64,000 nt of DNA from Corylus avellana. Lineage: Eukaryota > Streptophyta > Magnoliopsida > Fagales > Betulaceae. The translations under genes and the position numbers were made by a program. Below, piece after piece: positions 12,794 to 25,250 of this stretch (positions are counted from its first letter, which is position 1; each line of letters opens with the position of its first letter). Below the pieces are notes generated by a model. It had not been told where the DNA came from. It did not search any database and was given only the letters and a program-made list of their open reading frames with translations. The stretch is taken from the NCBI RefSeq assembly GCF_901000735.1, contig NC_081543.1, positions 26,679,515-26,743,514 on the forward strand, given 5' to 3'.

Positions 12794-13745
12794 TACCATT
12801 TCCCATTAAAAAAAATATATATATGTAATAACATGTGTTTCTCACATGCTAAGAGACACATGTCACTTTATTAGATTGATGTGTATGAATTAACTATAAA
12901 CCAATTTTATAGTAAATTTTTGTCCTTCTAAATGGGGGCAAGTATAGAAATGGATTTTACAATTTTTTTTTTTTTTTTTGTTGGGGGTTTTGTTTTGTTA
13001 GGTTTGTTTTGGCTCGGCTGGCTGGGGTGAGCTTGAGCTGTGTTTTTTGTGGTTTGTCGTTTGTGGGGGAGCGGCTGCAGGTGGGCAGATCTCGTGGGCC
13101 CCATGGGAACTGGTAAGTTGATCTTGTAGGGAACACTATTTTAGACAAATTATTAATTTCAATATTTTCGTTATGTATTTAAAAACCTAAAAAATAAACA
13201 CTAAAATGTGTGCTGCCATCCATGTGATGGGTACGGGAAATTATTAATCCACATGAATGAGCTTATAATCTTAAAAAATAAATTAAAATTAAAATTAAAA
13301 TAAACAAATTTATCATCTAGAAACTGTACTCATTGTTGAACCATGTGATTTAAAATTTTAAGAAAATTATGGATTTTTGTTTGTTAATATATTTTAGAAG
13401 GTTTTTTTTTTGTCTATGATTTGAAAAAGTATATGACATAAATGTGAATTTTGTTGTTGTTGTGTGTTGGTAAGTCCTAAATACTTCAACTATAAGATAT
13501 GAGAAGTATTTAGGGTTACCTGTTCTGATTGGTAAGTCAAAGGTGAGTGTGTTCACTAGCATAAAAGAGAGAATTTGGGAAAAAATAAATGGATGAAAGG
13601 AGAGATTTTTATCTCAAGCTAGGAAAGAGGTTATGCTAAAGGCGGTGGTTCAGGCTATTCCAACTTACACTATGAGTGTATTTCTTTTGCCTAAAATACT
13701 AAGTAAGGACATTAATTCCATGATGTCTAAATTTTGATTGGGTTA

Positions 13746-14150
13746 AAGCATTCCCAGCAGATTCTCTATAAGGGAGTCTGTTCCTTATGTGTAAGGAATA
13801 TGACCAAAAAATCGAAAAAAAAATCCCACAACAAACTCCCTAAACGAACCTTAACCATGAGGATCGCTACAGTGGAACCCAAAGTATAGGGTTCCACTAT
13901 TGCAATCATTATGATTATTTAAAAAAAAAAAAAAAAAAGTTTCTCTCTCGTCTCTACTCTTTCCTCTCTCCTCTTACGATTCTCTCTCCTCTCATATATA
14001 CAATATAATTAAAAAATATATATATTTTTTAATGATATAGGGAATGATTAAAGGAAGCTAGTGGTGTGTATTTTAACATAGGGAAGCAAAAAGTAGTTTG
14101 AATATTTAAATGTAGAAAAAATGACGAGGAAGCTGCTGGGAATACTCAAA
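13746..14150. mobile_element. MITE inside the LINE (Tourist/Harbinger-like)
   Basis: It interrupts the LINE reading frame. The terminal inverted repeats share ATTCCCAGCAG, and TTA at 13743-13745 and 14151-14153 is a candidate 3-bp target duplication. No coding capacity. It contains an A-run at 13920-13938 and CT-rich sequence after it. Confidence 0.7.
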
Positions 14151-14656
14151 TTAGGCAAAAATGGCGTGGATGAGTTGGGAAAAGATGGGGAGGGAAAAGG
14201 AGAAAGGTGGTATGAGTTTCAGGGATTTATAATGCTTTAATTTGGCGTTATTGGCAAAGCATGGATGGCGTTTAATTCAAAATCCTGATTCTCTGGTGGC
14301 AAAGATCTTCAAAGAGAAGTATTTCTAGAATGAGACTTTCCTTACATCAAATCTGGGTAGGAGGCCGTCATATGCCTGGAGGAGTGTGTGGGCTACAAAG
14401 AAGCTTCTTCAAGATGGGTTAATTTGGAGGGTTGAGGATGGTAAGGATATTAAAATCTTGAAGGATATATAGGTGGATTCCTTTGCCCTTGACATACTCT
14501 ATCCAGTCTCCTATTAGAGTGCTTCAAGCTGAAGATCAAGTTAGTAATCTAATAGATGTTGATACAAAGTGGTGGAATAAAACCTTAGTCTATGAAATTT
14601 TCGGTAAAGAAGAGGCGGATCTCATTTGTGCAATGGCTATTTGTCCACGTCAGTAG

Positions 14657-15421
14657 TGTTGGTTGCCGACAAGGTTTTTCCCTACTTAAGATAAGATTTT
14701 GATTAAACAAAATGGAGCAAGTCCTACAAAGATTTATCTAGATGGTTCTCCATCCATCTAGAAGATTCTTTACAAAGATTATTTTAGATGGTTCTCCATC
14801 CATCTAGAAGGTTCTCTTCAAAGATTTATCTAGATGGTTCTTCATCCATCTAGAAGGTTTTCTTCAAGATGTATCTAGATGATTCTCTATTCATCTAGAA
14901 GGTTCTCAATTTGTCTTCATCATCTAGATGGTTCTACCTTGGAGGCCAAGTTCATTCATCTAGAAGGTTCTAACTTGGGGGCTAAGATTATCATCTAGAT
15001 GGTTCTAACTTTGGCTATAAATAGCCAAGGTGCCTTATGCCTCAAATGATGATTGATGATTGAGGAAGATCAACAACAACACACAAGAAGAGAAGCCAAG
15101 AGAGGAGAGCTTCAGTTATACTCCAGAGAGAGAGTTAAGAAAGAGTGTTTTTAATATACCACTGAGAGTGTATATTAGTTTCAACAGAGGTTGTTTCTCT
15201 CTGTATTATTTTACTCCTGTATTAACTCAAGTTTTGCATAACTTGAGTAAACACCACTGTAACAAGTTGTTTATAGTGGATTGATCGGAGTTAGTTCCGT
15301 AGATGTAGGCCCACTGCCGAACCACGTAAATACTGTGTGTTGATCTATTGCATTTATCATTCCATTATTATTCTGTGGAGTTTGCACAACCATTGAGTCA
15401 AGGGTGTGTCTATCCCTAACA
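14657..15421 (+). mobile_element. Solo LTR inside the LINE
   Basis: The 765-bp unit begins TGTTGG and ends CTAACA, and is flanked by the direct 5-bp repeat AGTAG (14652-14656 and 15422-15426). That is diagnostic of an LTR left after recombination between the two LTRs of an element. Removing it rejoins the LINE frame from ICPRQ to CDWLVW. The first half holds at least seven repeats of a CATCTAGATGGTTCT-type motif, followed by CTATAAATAG, a good TATA box (about 15015). Confidence 0.9.
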
Positions 15422-15715
15422 AGTAGTGTGACTGGTTGGTGTGGGTAGGTATATGAATGGTGAGTTCTCAGTGAAAAGTGCTTATCACCTAGCAAAAATT
15501 ACTGAAGAGGGGGATAAAGGCAGTTGTTCTAACATGGAGCTTGTAGCAAAGGACCGGAGGAAGATCCGGAAAATAAAGAGTCTTGGAGTAGTGAAAGCCT
15601 TTTTGTGGAAAGCCTGTAACGACATTCTGCCTACTCATGGTAATCAGCAGAGGCATGGGGTTATTGAAGATGCTCTTTGCCCTATTTGTGGTCTGGAGGT
15701 GAAAACGGTGGGGCA

Positions 15716-16146
15716 TGTTGTAATATATGTGTGTTACAAACAAATTGTTTTCTTGTTTTCTTTTTCCATAAGCCCTTTTATTCTTTGTTTGATATTTGCT
15801 AGTGGCTTCTTTGAGAAATAATTTTTTGTGACCGTTTGGTGATTAAGGGCATTGAGTTTCTCCATACGTTGATTTTCACTTTTATTGTTTCTATTGATTT
15901 TCACTTTTATTGTTTCTAGCCGTTGGCCATTAACAATTCCATGGTTTTAATTGTTCAACAGTTTTGACCTTTGACATTAACAAGGTCTAATGATTTTTTA
16001 TGGTTTCCAAGCATTTTTTACCGTTTGGTCAGAAGTCATTCAAGGCTTTGGATATTAAAAGATTCTCTTTAAGAAGGAAAACGTGAGCTTCATTTCTATA
16101 TATTAAGCCAACCTTCTTGTCAATATAACATACACAAAAGAGCATT

Positions 16147-16186
<40 letters not shown>

Positions 16187-16522
16187 TCTATGTTTTCAAT
16201 TATGTATTTGTTGTTCTACAAGAAAAGATTTGGGTTGTTCTATTACTCTTCGTTATTGGAAGTGCGTCCTTAACGAAGGTAGACGCTATAGTCTAATCCT
16301 GGGAGGTTGCGTGTCAAATGATCCGATCGCATCGAGTTATTCACTCCGGGAGGCACGAATCAACCTTTAAGGACAACGCTCTTGCGTGATTCTATAGCAT
16401 TGTGAGATCTTTCCATACTCTATTTTCATCTATTGTATTTTATTTATTTTATTGTTAATATTCATATTATAATTATTTTATATCAATGAGAATTTGTGCA
16501 CCATCCAAAATTATTTCCAACA
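15716..16522 (+). repeat. 5' LTR of the Copia element
   Basis: 807 bp. By eye it differs from the 3' LTR by only a few substitutions and small indels outside a TA microsatellite (16149-16182). Confidence 0.92.
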
Positions 16523-17879
16523 ATCTTAAAGGTTGATCATGATGGTTGCACAAATATTTTGATTAGTATCATAACAATAGTATTTAAACTTATAAGAAGG
16601 CAAATACTATAAGAGTTTGTAGTATGCAATTCGCATATGAGAAAGATGAAATCAAATATTTGAGTGGAAAGATTTTGTATTCATTTATCAAAAAAAAAAG
16701 AATTTAATTTCTTGTGTAGTTGTTGAAAATGAAAATATTTTGATTGTAAGAGTTTTCAATTATTTGAACTCAATTCATTGATTGTCAAATAATCTTTTGT
16801 TGTTGGGTTACTATTCTTACAATAAAAAGAGTTAAGCCTTTTATGGATTTTTTAAAACTTAGCATTTTTTGTTATGTTGTGCTAAGCTTGGCTAGAAAAC
16901 ATCAATGTAAATTAATAATAATAACTGTGAGTGATTATTCATTTTTGTGATGGAGAAAATACATAAACGTTGCTAATTGTGTGCAGAGAATACTACATTG
17001 CTAAAGATTCTTGCAGGAAAGCATATGATAGGAAAATGAGATATGGTGCTTGTATTGAGTTGATCGGTTCTCACGACACCTAATTGGTGTGTAGTGGCGA
17101 CAATCTATTTTGAAGGATATTGGTAAAATAGTTGGCTCCGCTGTGAGTTCTTAAATTATGATTCATAGATCTTGATTTATTTTTTTCAAGACATAATATA
17201 CAATTTCATTTATTAAATAAAATTTTTTTTTTTGAAGTTATGATGGTCCTCCTTGATTGAATTAAAGCTGGTGCAAAATTTTATAATTACATGAATTTGT
17301 ATATGATAAGCGGTGGCTTCTATTGATTCATCTATTTCAAAAAAGAAATAGTATCTAGCATTTATGTTAGCTATGACATGCTATATTAGCAAAAACACTA
17401 TAAGTTATTTGGTAATTCCTCATATATATCATTTAGCTTTCAAATTTCTCTGATATGATGATTCAAAATAAAATATATGTGATTATTGATGTTCTTATTA
17501 AGGTTCATTTGGTATTTGAGAAATTTATCATGTCATAAGAATGATACCAATAACATATTTATGACAATGAGCCAATAATAGTTGATTATTATTTGGTTGG
17601 GCATGATACTTTGCATATTTATTGGAGCTTTAGTTAAAAAGATTTTCTTTTAATATCTTGATAGAGCTTGTAATATGCAACTTCTATTTATAAGACTCAT
17701 GTCTAAAAATCACAAGTGGTGATTACTATTTTTTAAATAGCTTTAAAAAACTGTCAATTGATAGAAAAGAAATAAGAGTAAATGACATATCACACTTAGA
17801 GAAAAATGAGCTCATGGAAGTCATTTCTTAAAGCATTTGTGTGCTATTAATGAAAATCTATTTTATTATGACTATTTGG

Positions 17880-19640
17880 TTTATTCCATTAATATTTAGC
17901 ATGATAGATTAATACATGTAAATCTTGGCTACATTAAGGGAATGAAAAGAAATTAGAATATTGGAATAAATGATGAATGCTATGATTGTCATTTTTGGGC
18001 TATTCACCAAAGTGTGGGGGGAAGCCATTATTTTGTTTGTCACATTTATAAGCATTGTTTGGAGTACCTCGAAGTGTGGGGGTGTTTGGCAAATGTTATG
18101 TTACTCAAACTTAAAATGTAGAAACTTGGTTTTAAAAACCTATGATTGTGATTTTATTGGTTTTGGATGTAATAGTTCATGCTATAGATTCCTTATTATC
18201 AAAAGTGATGTTTTAGATTAAAATACTATTATTGAATCTAAAAATGCTATTTTTCTTGAGCATGTGTTTCCTTTGAAAAATAAGGAAAAATTATTTCATA
18301 AATTTTCTGTTGCTTCTAATAAATTGTTGATGATGTATAAGAATTGAGAAGAAGCAAAGGAGCTAGAACGGAAGGAATCTCGGTAATGATTTTATTGTTT
18401 ATATTATTGATGATGATCTGACATGTTATGATGAAACAATTAAATCTCTAGTTGATGCATTTTTTGGTTAGAAGCTATAAATAATAAATTGGAATAAATT
18501 ATGTCTAACCATGTTTGGGAACTCGTTGAGTTACCTTCTAAGACCAAATCAATTGGTTATAAATAGGTGGTTAAGAATAAGCTTAAACCGGATGATACAA
18601 TAGATAAGCATATGGTAGACTTGGTAGCTAAAAGCTACAAGTAAATGCATATGTTGATTATTTGATACTTATTTTCCGGTTACTAAAATTGCATGTATTA
18701 GAATGTTATTTGCCATTGCTTATATTTATAAACTTGTTGGACATCAAATGGATGTCAAAGTTATTTTTCTAAACAATGAAGAGATTTATATGGAGCTGCC
18801 CAAGGGACTAGTAATCCCCGGTATGGATTAAAACAAGCTCCTAAACAATGGCATGAAAAGTTTGACAAGGTGATATTGTTTAATTTATATTTGATTAATA
18901 ATGCAAGTAAATGCATAGCAAGTTTTACAATAATGAACGTGTCATTATTTGTTTATATTTATGACTTACTTATTTTGTGAACTAACATTGATGTTGTGCA
19001 TGAAGTTAAAAGATTTCTTGCATCTAATTTTGATAGGTAAGACATAGGTAAAGCGAATGTCATGTTGGACATTAAGGTTATTAGAGATAATTATTACATT
19101 ATTTTATCTCAGATATATTATGCTCGAAAGATGCTTAAAAGATATGAGCACTTTGATTATCCGCCTATGTTTACACCATATGATTCAAAAATATATTTGG
19201 TTAAGAATCACGGTGATTGTGTTTTGCAAGAAAAATATGCACAAATCATTAATAGCTTGATGTTTTGACAAACTGTATATGCCTTGATATATATTACATA
19301 TATTGTTAGTAGATTGAGTAGATATACTCATAATCATGGTATTGAGCATTGAGATGCTATCTCTAAATTGTTGAGATACTTTAAAGGCACAATTAATTTT
19401 GGTTTGTCATGTTGTGATTATCTTGTTATTTTGAAAGGATATTGTGATGCTAACTGGATTTTTGATTCAGATAAGCAAAGCCTACTAGTGGCTATGTGTT
19501 TACTTTGGCTAAAAGAGTTATCTCTTGGAAGTCCTTAAAAAAGAATTGCATAGCAAGGTTTACTATGGAGTCAGAGTTAATTGCCTTGGAGAAGGCAGAA
19601 ACTGAAGATGAATGGCTAAGAACCTATTGGTTAATTTATT
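17880..19640 (+). pseudogene. Decayed Copia pol (integrase end, reverse transcriptase, RNase H)
   Basis: Frame-broken pieces are recognisable in order: HVNLGYIKGM (pre-integrase region, about 17900), VWGCLAN-like and KTYDCDFIGFG (integrase end, about 18080-18160), MDVKVIFLN and YGLKQAPKQWHEKFD (Copia reverse transcriptase, 18740-18870), and a tail with [11 protein letters not shown] (RNase H, about 19520). Many stop codons occur in all frames, so no protein can be made. Gag was not recognised upstream. Confidence 0.85.
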
Positions 19641-20029
19641 TGTCTTTATAAGCTAACACAGTTCCACCTATGTGTTTATTGTGATTTTCAGGCTGCCAAA
19701 GCTCGAGCAAATAATTTATAATAAGAAAGTGCACAATATTGTGAGGCAGCTTATTGAGACCGGTATATGTCCATGGACTTTGTGAGGTCATAAAAGAATT
19801 CTACAGATTCTTTGACCAAGCCACTAGCAAGAAGGCTAGTGAGAGAAGCATCGAGGGGGATAGGACTGATACCCAAATCATGACACTGTGATTGATACCC
19901 AACCTCTGCGATTGGAGATCCCATGAATGAGGTTTAATGGGAAACGAAGTCACAAGTGAAATGAGATATGGTACTGTCAATTTATGTTTATTAACTATCT
20001 TGTTGAAAAGATTAGTTATGAGTCCATCC

Positions 20030-20408
20030 CTATGGTGTAAGACAGTACAAGATGCAGAGTGATTAAGGATGAGCTTAAAGCTCTTAATGGATCCATAGTC
20101 CCTACCTGTTGGGATGGGGTGTTCCCTGCACACACTCTTGATGGATACCACCTATATGAGTGTGGAGTTGCTATCTCCTATGAGACTTGGGTAGGTCTCT
20201 AGAGCGCTCATGAAAGCCATTTTATGGTGTAATAACAAAAGATGCAGAGTGAGTAAGGATGAGTTTAAAACTCTTAATGGGTCCATAGTCCCTACTTCTT
20301 GGGATGGGATGTTCTCTGCACACATTCTTGATGGACGCCACCTATGTGAGTGTGGAGGTGGTGCCGCCTCCTATGAGACTTTGGCAAGTCTCTAGAGCAC
20401 TCATGAAG
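20030..20408 (+). repeat. Tandem duplication near the 3' end of the Copia interior
   Basis: Two diverged direct copies of about 180 bp (roughly 20035-20213 and 20226-20408) share words such as CCATAGTCCCTAC and CTCTAGAGC. They lie in the non-coding segment between pol and the polypurine tract. Confidence 0.8.
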
Positions 20409-20701
20409 CCCAGAGGCGCATGGCCTGTATAAGGCGCCAACCCGCTATAGAACAACCCAATTTTCTTGATTTGATTTGATTTGACTTTTGTTTATTTGAT
20501 TTGATTTAATTTTTTGTTTTTGGAGAAAGTTATGTGGATGATAAGTTTGTTTAACTTGTGGATTTGGTTAAAAGAGTTTAACTCTACCATGATTCATTAA
20601 GTTCCTACTTATTTATCCTAGGTGCGGTTAAAACCTTCGGGTACCACATCGATGCATGCTTTCAATCTCCTTTATTTTATTGTTTGTAACATGTGGGGGA
20701 T

Positions 20702-21132
20702 TGTTGTAATATATGTCTGTTACAAACAAATTGTTTTCTTGTTTTCTTTTTCCATAAGCCCTTTTATTCTTTGTTTGATATTTGCTAGTGGCTTCTTTGA
20801 GAAATAATTTTTTGTGACCGTTTGGTCATTAAGGGCATTGAGTTTCTCCATACGTTGATTCACTTTTATTGTTTCTATTGATTTTCACTTTTATTGTTTC
20901 TAGCCGTTGGCCATTAACAATTCCATGGTTTTAATTGTTCAACAGTTTTGACCTTTGACATTAACAAGGTCTAATGATTTTTTATGGTTTCCAAGCATTT
21001 TTTACCGTTTGGTCATGAAGTCATTCAAGGCTTTGGATATTAAAAGATTCTCTTTAAGAAGGAAAACGTGAGCTTCATTTCTATATATTAAGCCAACCTT
21101 CTTGTCAATATAACATACACAAAAGAGCATTT

Positions 21133-21189
<57 letters not shown>

Positions 21190-21525
21190 TCTATGTTTTC
21201 AATTATGTATTTGTTGTTCTACAAGAAAAGATTTGGGTTGTTCTATTACTCTTCGTTATTGGAAGTGCGTCCTTAACGAAGGTAGACGCTATAGTCTAAT
21301 CCTGGGAGGTTGCGTGTCAAATGATCCGATCGCACCGAGTTATTCACTCCGGGAGGCACGAATCAACCTTTAAGGACAACGCTCTTGCGTGATTCTATAG
21401 CATTGTGAGATCTTTCCATACTCTATTTTCATCTATTGTATTTTATTTATTTTATTGTTAATATTCATATTATAATTATTTTATATCAATGAGAATTTGT
21501 GCACCATCCAAAATTATTTCCAACA
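20702..21525 (+). repeat. 3' LTR of the Copia element
   Basis: 824 bp. The length difference from the 5' LTR is explained almost entirely by a longer TA microsatellite (about 21135-21185). Confidence 0.92.
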
Positions 21526-21530
21526 GGGCA

Positions 21531-22243
21531 TGTGTTGTGGAGCTATACGGCTGCAAGAGATCTCTGGATTGGAAGTACTGCTAGAATTCACAAATGCACG
21601 AGTGATGTTGATAATTTTATGAGCATTTTTCTTAAGTTGCAAGACAGGTTTGAGGAGGAGGACATGCAGTTGATAGCTATCATATTCATAATTTATGCAT
21701 ATTTGGTTATGTCGTAATAAACTGGTTTTTGAAGGTGTTTTCTTGTCTCCATTAATGGTTGTGCGACTAGCCAAGGATCAATTAGAGGTTTACAATAACG
21801 CAGATCAGAGTCGAAGGGAGCAGTTGATTCAACCATGGGCTAGGATGGAGAGTGTCTGGAGAAAACCTGGCAGGGAAATGATCAAGATGAACTGGGATGC
21901 TTCCCTTGACAAAAAGCTGAGGACTGGTATGGGTATCATTGCTCGTGACCATGAGGGGCAGGTGATTGCTGCTATGTGCTCTTCGAAACCTTTTCTTCTT
22001 GTTCCAGCTTTTGTAGAAGCTTATGGGGCGTGGAGAATGGCGGGATTTTGTGATTCTTTGGGTGCACAGCGCTTATTGGTTGAAGGGGATTCACTAGAGA
22101 TAGTTCATGCATTAAGTAAGGACACAACTTGTTGGGGGAGGTATGACCATCTTGTTGATGATGCAAAACACCTTCGCAATCTTTGTGGTCATTGGGAAGT
22201 ACAACATGTTAGGAGGTCAGGGAATGAGGCTGCTCATATATAA
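21531..22243 (+). pseudogene. RNase H domain of the interrupted LINE
   Basis: The first part (VLWSYTAARDLW) resumes the zinc-binding region cut off at 15715. An open frame from about 21695 follows, with MNWDASLD, GMGIIARDHEG, VEGDSLEIVHAL and RRSGNEAAH. These are the conserved blocks of the RVT_3-type RNase H in plant LINEs. Only this domain is intact. Confidence 0.88.
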
Positions 22244-22390
22244 GCCAAACTAGCTCTCAATATTAGGGATGAGGAACAATGAAAACTTGAATGTCCTCCG
22301 TGTATCCTAGATATTGTTCTTGCTAAATCTAGCAATGTCTGAGTTTATAAGAATTAAGTACCAATTCAAAAAAAAAAAAAAAAAAAAAAG

Positions 22391-22440
22391 TAGCGTTTTG
22401 TGTTTGAGTGGTTTGATGATAATTTAATTTTGAAAATATA

Positions 22441-22502
<62 letters not shown>

Positions 22503-25250
22503 CACCTTATTGAATAGCATTAAATTTTGCAATAGGGTGAATTTCGAGGAGCAAATATTACACTTTATTTGTTGGGAGATTAGTATAAGAATTATGGGAA
22601 ATGATAAAGGAAAATTCAAGCATACTGTTGAAAATGTTAAGATTTGTGAAAATTTGAGCATTCATTTGAGTATCTTGATTCAAAATCGGTGACAAAGCTC
22701 TTTTTTTCTTTGATGGGTGGTAGTATTTTTTTTTTAGCTTGTGATTTTTTTTCTTTTTGTGTGTAGGAGACCATGTGTTTGGGTGTTTTGTTTGTGTTGA
22801 AATGAAAATTTTATTCATAAAAAGAAAAAAAAAAAAGAAAGAAAGAAGGTTTGACCCTGAAAATTTAGTCTATTAAAAAAAAAAATGTTTGTCCCTAAAA
22901 ATTTTATTCATAAAAAAGGTTTGACCCTTCATTTATATTTTAGTTTCTCAATTACAAAAAATAAATAAAAATAAAATAAAAATAAAATAAAATAAAATAA
23001 AATCTGATTTCACCTCGATAATATTCAACCTCATCACTCCATGCAATAAAATTGGAATGTTTTATCTATTGATCAACAAGTCTTATCCCAAACACACATC
23101 ATAATCATATTACATCTCTATTCCTTCAGGCTTCAACCACTTGCCCAATGAAAAGTTACCATCCAAACTATTGTCAAACACCACCTCCTTTTAAGCCCCT
23201 AACTTTCAAAAGTCTCATTCTCATTGCCCATTGGGATCAATCCGATTTGTTAAAAGATCCAATCCATCAATATCAAGTTGATTTCTAATGAGGAGACTCG
23301 AGTTAGGCCCATGGGGGTTTGCATGTCTCAATTCCACAATTTATTCATGAAACATATCATCACCAATGACTCCATTCACAAGATGTAGTATGTGCTTAGG
23401 TCACACGAATTCATTAACTTTTATAAGTGTAATTCCTATTCGAAGACTATATCTAAGATTCAAGGTGGCCAAAAGCCTGACATCGACCCGCTCTCAACCC
23501 ATGTGGAATGACTTCATACAAAAGCAAGCCGGATGTCAAATAGCATTTTGAATTTCTGGCTAAAATTGGATTCGAAGTCGAAAACTCATGTCGTAAGTCA
23601 TATTCCGACTGAAAGTATGTCAAACAGTTCTTTTAGTTCCAACTCTGACAAAGATAGAACTTAAAAAAAGTCTTTCTAACTCTGTTCACGTCAGTGCACA
23701 TACGGTATGAACACCGTATCACTTAATTTTTCATTGACTATAACAAATAATAGATGTAGACTAAGGTTTGCAACAATCATTAGAAAAACATCAAATACAC
23801 ATTCCCATCATAACCTATTAAACACTAACTTCTCATGAATTTCACAAGGAGATTAAAAAAAAAAAAAAATGAAAAAAGAAAAATGGTAGGGGTTGATTGA
23901 TCCAAGGTTGCAATTTCATCCTATAGAAACATTTTTTATCCGGCCTGTCCCTGCCCTCTGAACTTCAGCTTCAGCCTATTAGGAGCCAAGAGAGCAGCCG
24001 CCTAAGGTAAGGTTAGCGAAAGCCAAGCCGACGACCTGCAAGTGACCGGTTACAAAGAAGGAAGCAGAGAGTGACGTACACGTGTCAGAGGCACAGCTGT
24101 CGGATCTTATCCTAGCAAGTGTTGCTGTTTCTTCGCAGTGTTATTATACGTATGAAAAGGGAAGGAATATTGCGTAAGTTTGAATTTGGATTTCAAGTCC
24201 GCCCTTGCAGCTGGAGCGCACTCCCTCCCCTCCCCCCACCCCCTTTTCCTTTCAGATTTTTAGGGATTTCAAAGGGTGGGCCCCTCTCTCCCTCCCTCCT
24301 CTCACGTGCTCTGGTTTTACACAAACGACTTTCTCTGGCTGTCCCCACTTTTGTATTTTCTGCCCCTAATTTCTTTTATTTATGAGATTTCATGCAATTA
24401 ATTTCCTTGGATTGAAGTTCTTTATAATTTCAAAAATCGAGGCTGTTAATTAAAAAAATAAAATCAATTAAAAACAGTAAAATGGTGGTCGGACTGCCTC
24501 TTGAGGTGGTCCACCGCCTTTTGGGGTGGTCAACTTATTATTTATTTATTTATTTATTTATATTGTCAATTTTTAGGTCTTTTAAGCTTGAAATAAATAA
24601 CCCTAGTCAAAACAAATAATGATTCACAACCAAGTTTAAGCTCCAAAGGCCAAAGGCCATCTTCTACTTAGATTTATTATTTATTTTGTTGTTGTTGTCA
24701 TCACCGTCATGATTGTGACCATATTTAAGATCCTTTTTATTTTAAATAAGACATTAAATAATACATTGACACATAAAGTATACGTTATCATGTTATTTAA
24801 AATTTTATATGACAAAATATTATCAAGTATAACAAAACAAAACAAAATCTTATTGCCGCCTAAAATATACTGTTTTGGGAAACAAATTCAAAGGGCAACC
24901 TAAAATAGTAGTAACAAGGATGATTTCAAATTTCAAACTTTTAAAACAGCCATAGTCATGTAGGATATGGGCTACAAAGTGTATCCTAGACTTCCATACC
25001 CGTGGCTAGTTTTGGGCAAAGAAAGTCATTGCTACCTAGGGCACTGCATTGTCTTCTATATTCTCCATTTTTTATCTAAAATTTAGATAAAATCCACCAA
25101 AAACTTTCCCTAACATTGAACTACAGTGGTAAAACTGTAACTCACTCTAAAGAAAGACTACTATATAAAAAATATAAAAAATATAAAAAATATTGCATTT
25201 GAAAAGCCTTGGCTAAAATAGTACCCTTTTTAGAAAGATAGCAACCTCAT
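22391..25250. other. Intergenic region with no recognised gene
   Basis: Contains a long TA microsatellite (22447-22499). At 22690-22840 the sequence resembles another LINE 3' end, ATGAAAATTTTATTCATAAA followed by A-rich repeats. A GC-richer block at about 23930-24330 carries G-box cores (TACACGTGTC near 24078, TCACGTGC near 24301). An ATTT repeat follows at 24538-24560. No domain-bearing open frame was found. Confidence 0.55.
22447..22499. repeat. (TA)n microsatellite
   Basis: Uninterrupted TA dinucleotides over about 53 bases, just beyond the LINE poly(A) tail. Confidence 0.95.

Larger units (their letters stand above)
11126..13484. other. Intergenic region with small inverted-repeat elements
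   Basis: No gene seen. Three small inverted-repeat elements sit inside it and are listed separately. A T-run at about 12962-12979 is followed by a GC-richer stretch (13000-13110) that has only a weak open frame. The rest is AT-rich and featureless. Confidence 0.6.
15716..21525 (+). mobile_element. Copia-type LTR retrotransposon inserted in the LINE
   Basis: Two LTRs (15716-16522 and 20702-21525) start TGTTG and end CCAACA, flanked by the 5-bp target duplication GGGCA (15711-15715 and 21526-21530). The insertion splits the LINE zinc-binding region from its RNase H. The polypurine-like tract GTGGGGGAT precedes the 3' LTR. No recognisable tRNA primer site follows the 5' LTR. The interior keeps only stop-ridden fragments of pol in Copia order. 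Young LTRs with a decayed interior suggest movement in trans. Confidence 0.93.
13485..22390 (+). mobile_element. 5'-truncated LINE, broken up by nested insertions
   Basis: Sense-strand pieces of a plant non-LTR retrotransposon lie in the right order. First is the end of the reverse transcriptase (YLGLPVLIGKSKVSVF, AIPTYTMSVFLLPK; 13495-13745). Next come AWMSWEKMG and [15 protein letters not shown] (14156-14650), then the zinc-binding region (FSVKSAYHLA, FLWKACNDILPTH, CPICG; 15427-15715). The RNase H domain follows (21531-22243) and an A-run closes the element at 22369-22390. Insertions split it at 13746-14150, 14657-15421 and 15716-21525. The endonuclease and most of the RT are missing, as expected for 5' truncation. 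Stops and frame changes show it is dead. Confidence 0.88.

Noticed and set aside
14700..14960. Regularly repeated CTAGATGGTTCT units resembling a CRISPR-like array
   Set aside because: The repeats are short, variably spaced and lie inside a solo LTR with target duplications in a plant genome; they are U3 promoter repeats.
21131..21373. Tyr/Ile-repeat protein in the LTR
   Set aside because: Translation of a TA microsatellite inside the 3' LTR; the same occurs in the 5' LTR.
24119..24385. 88-residue plus-strand frame in the G-box island
   Set aside because: Pro/Leu-rich translation of CCTCC-rich DNA without homology signs; could be a leader peptide but nothing supports it.
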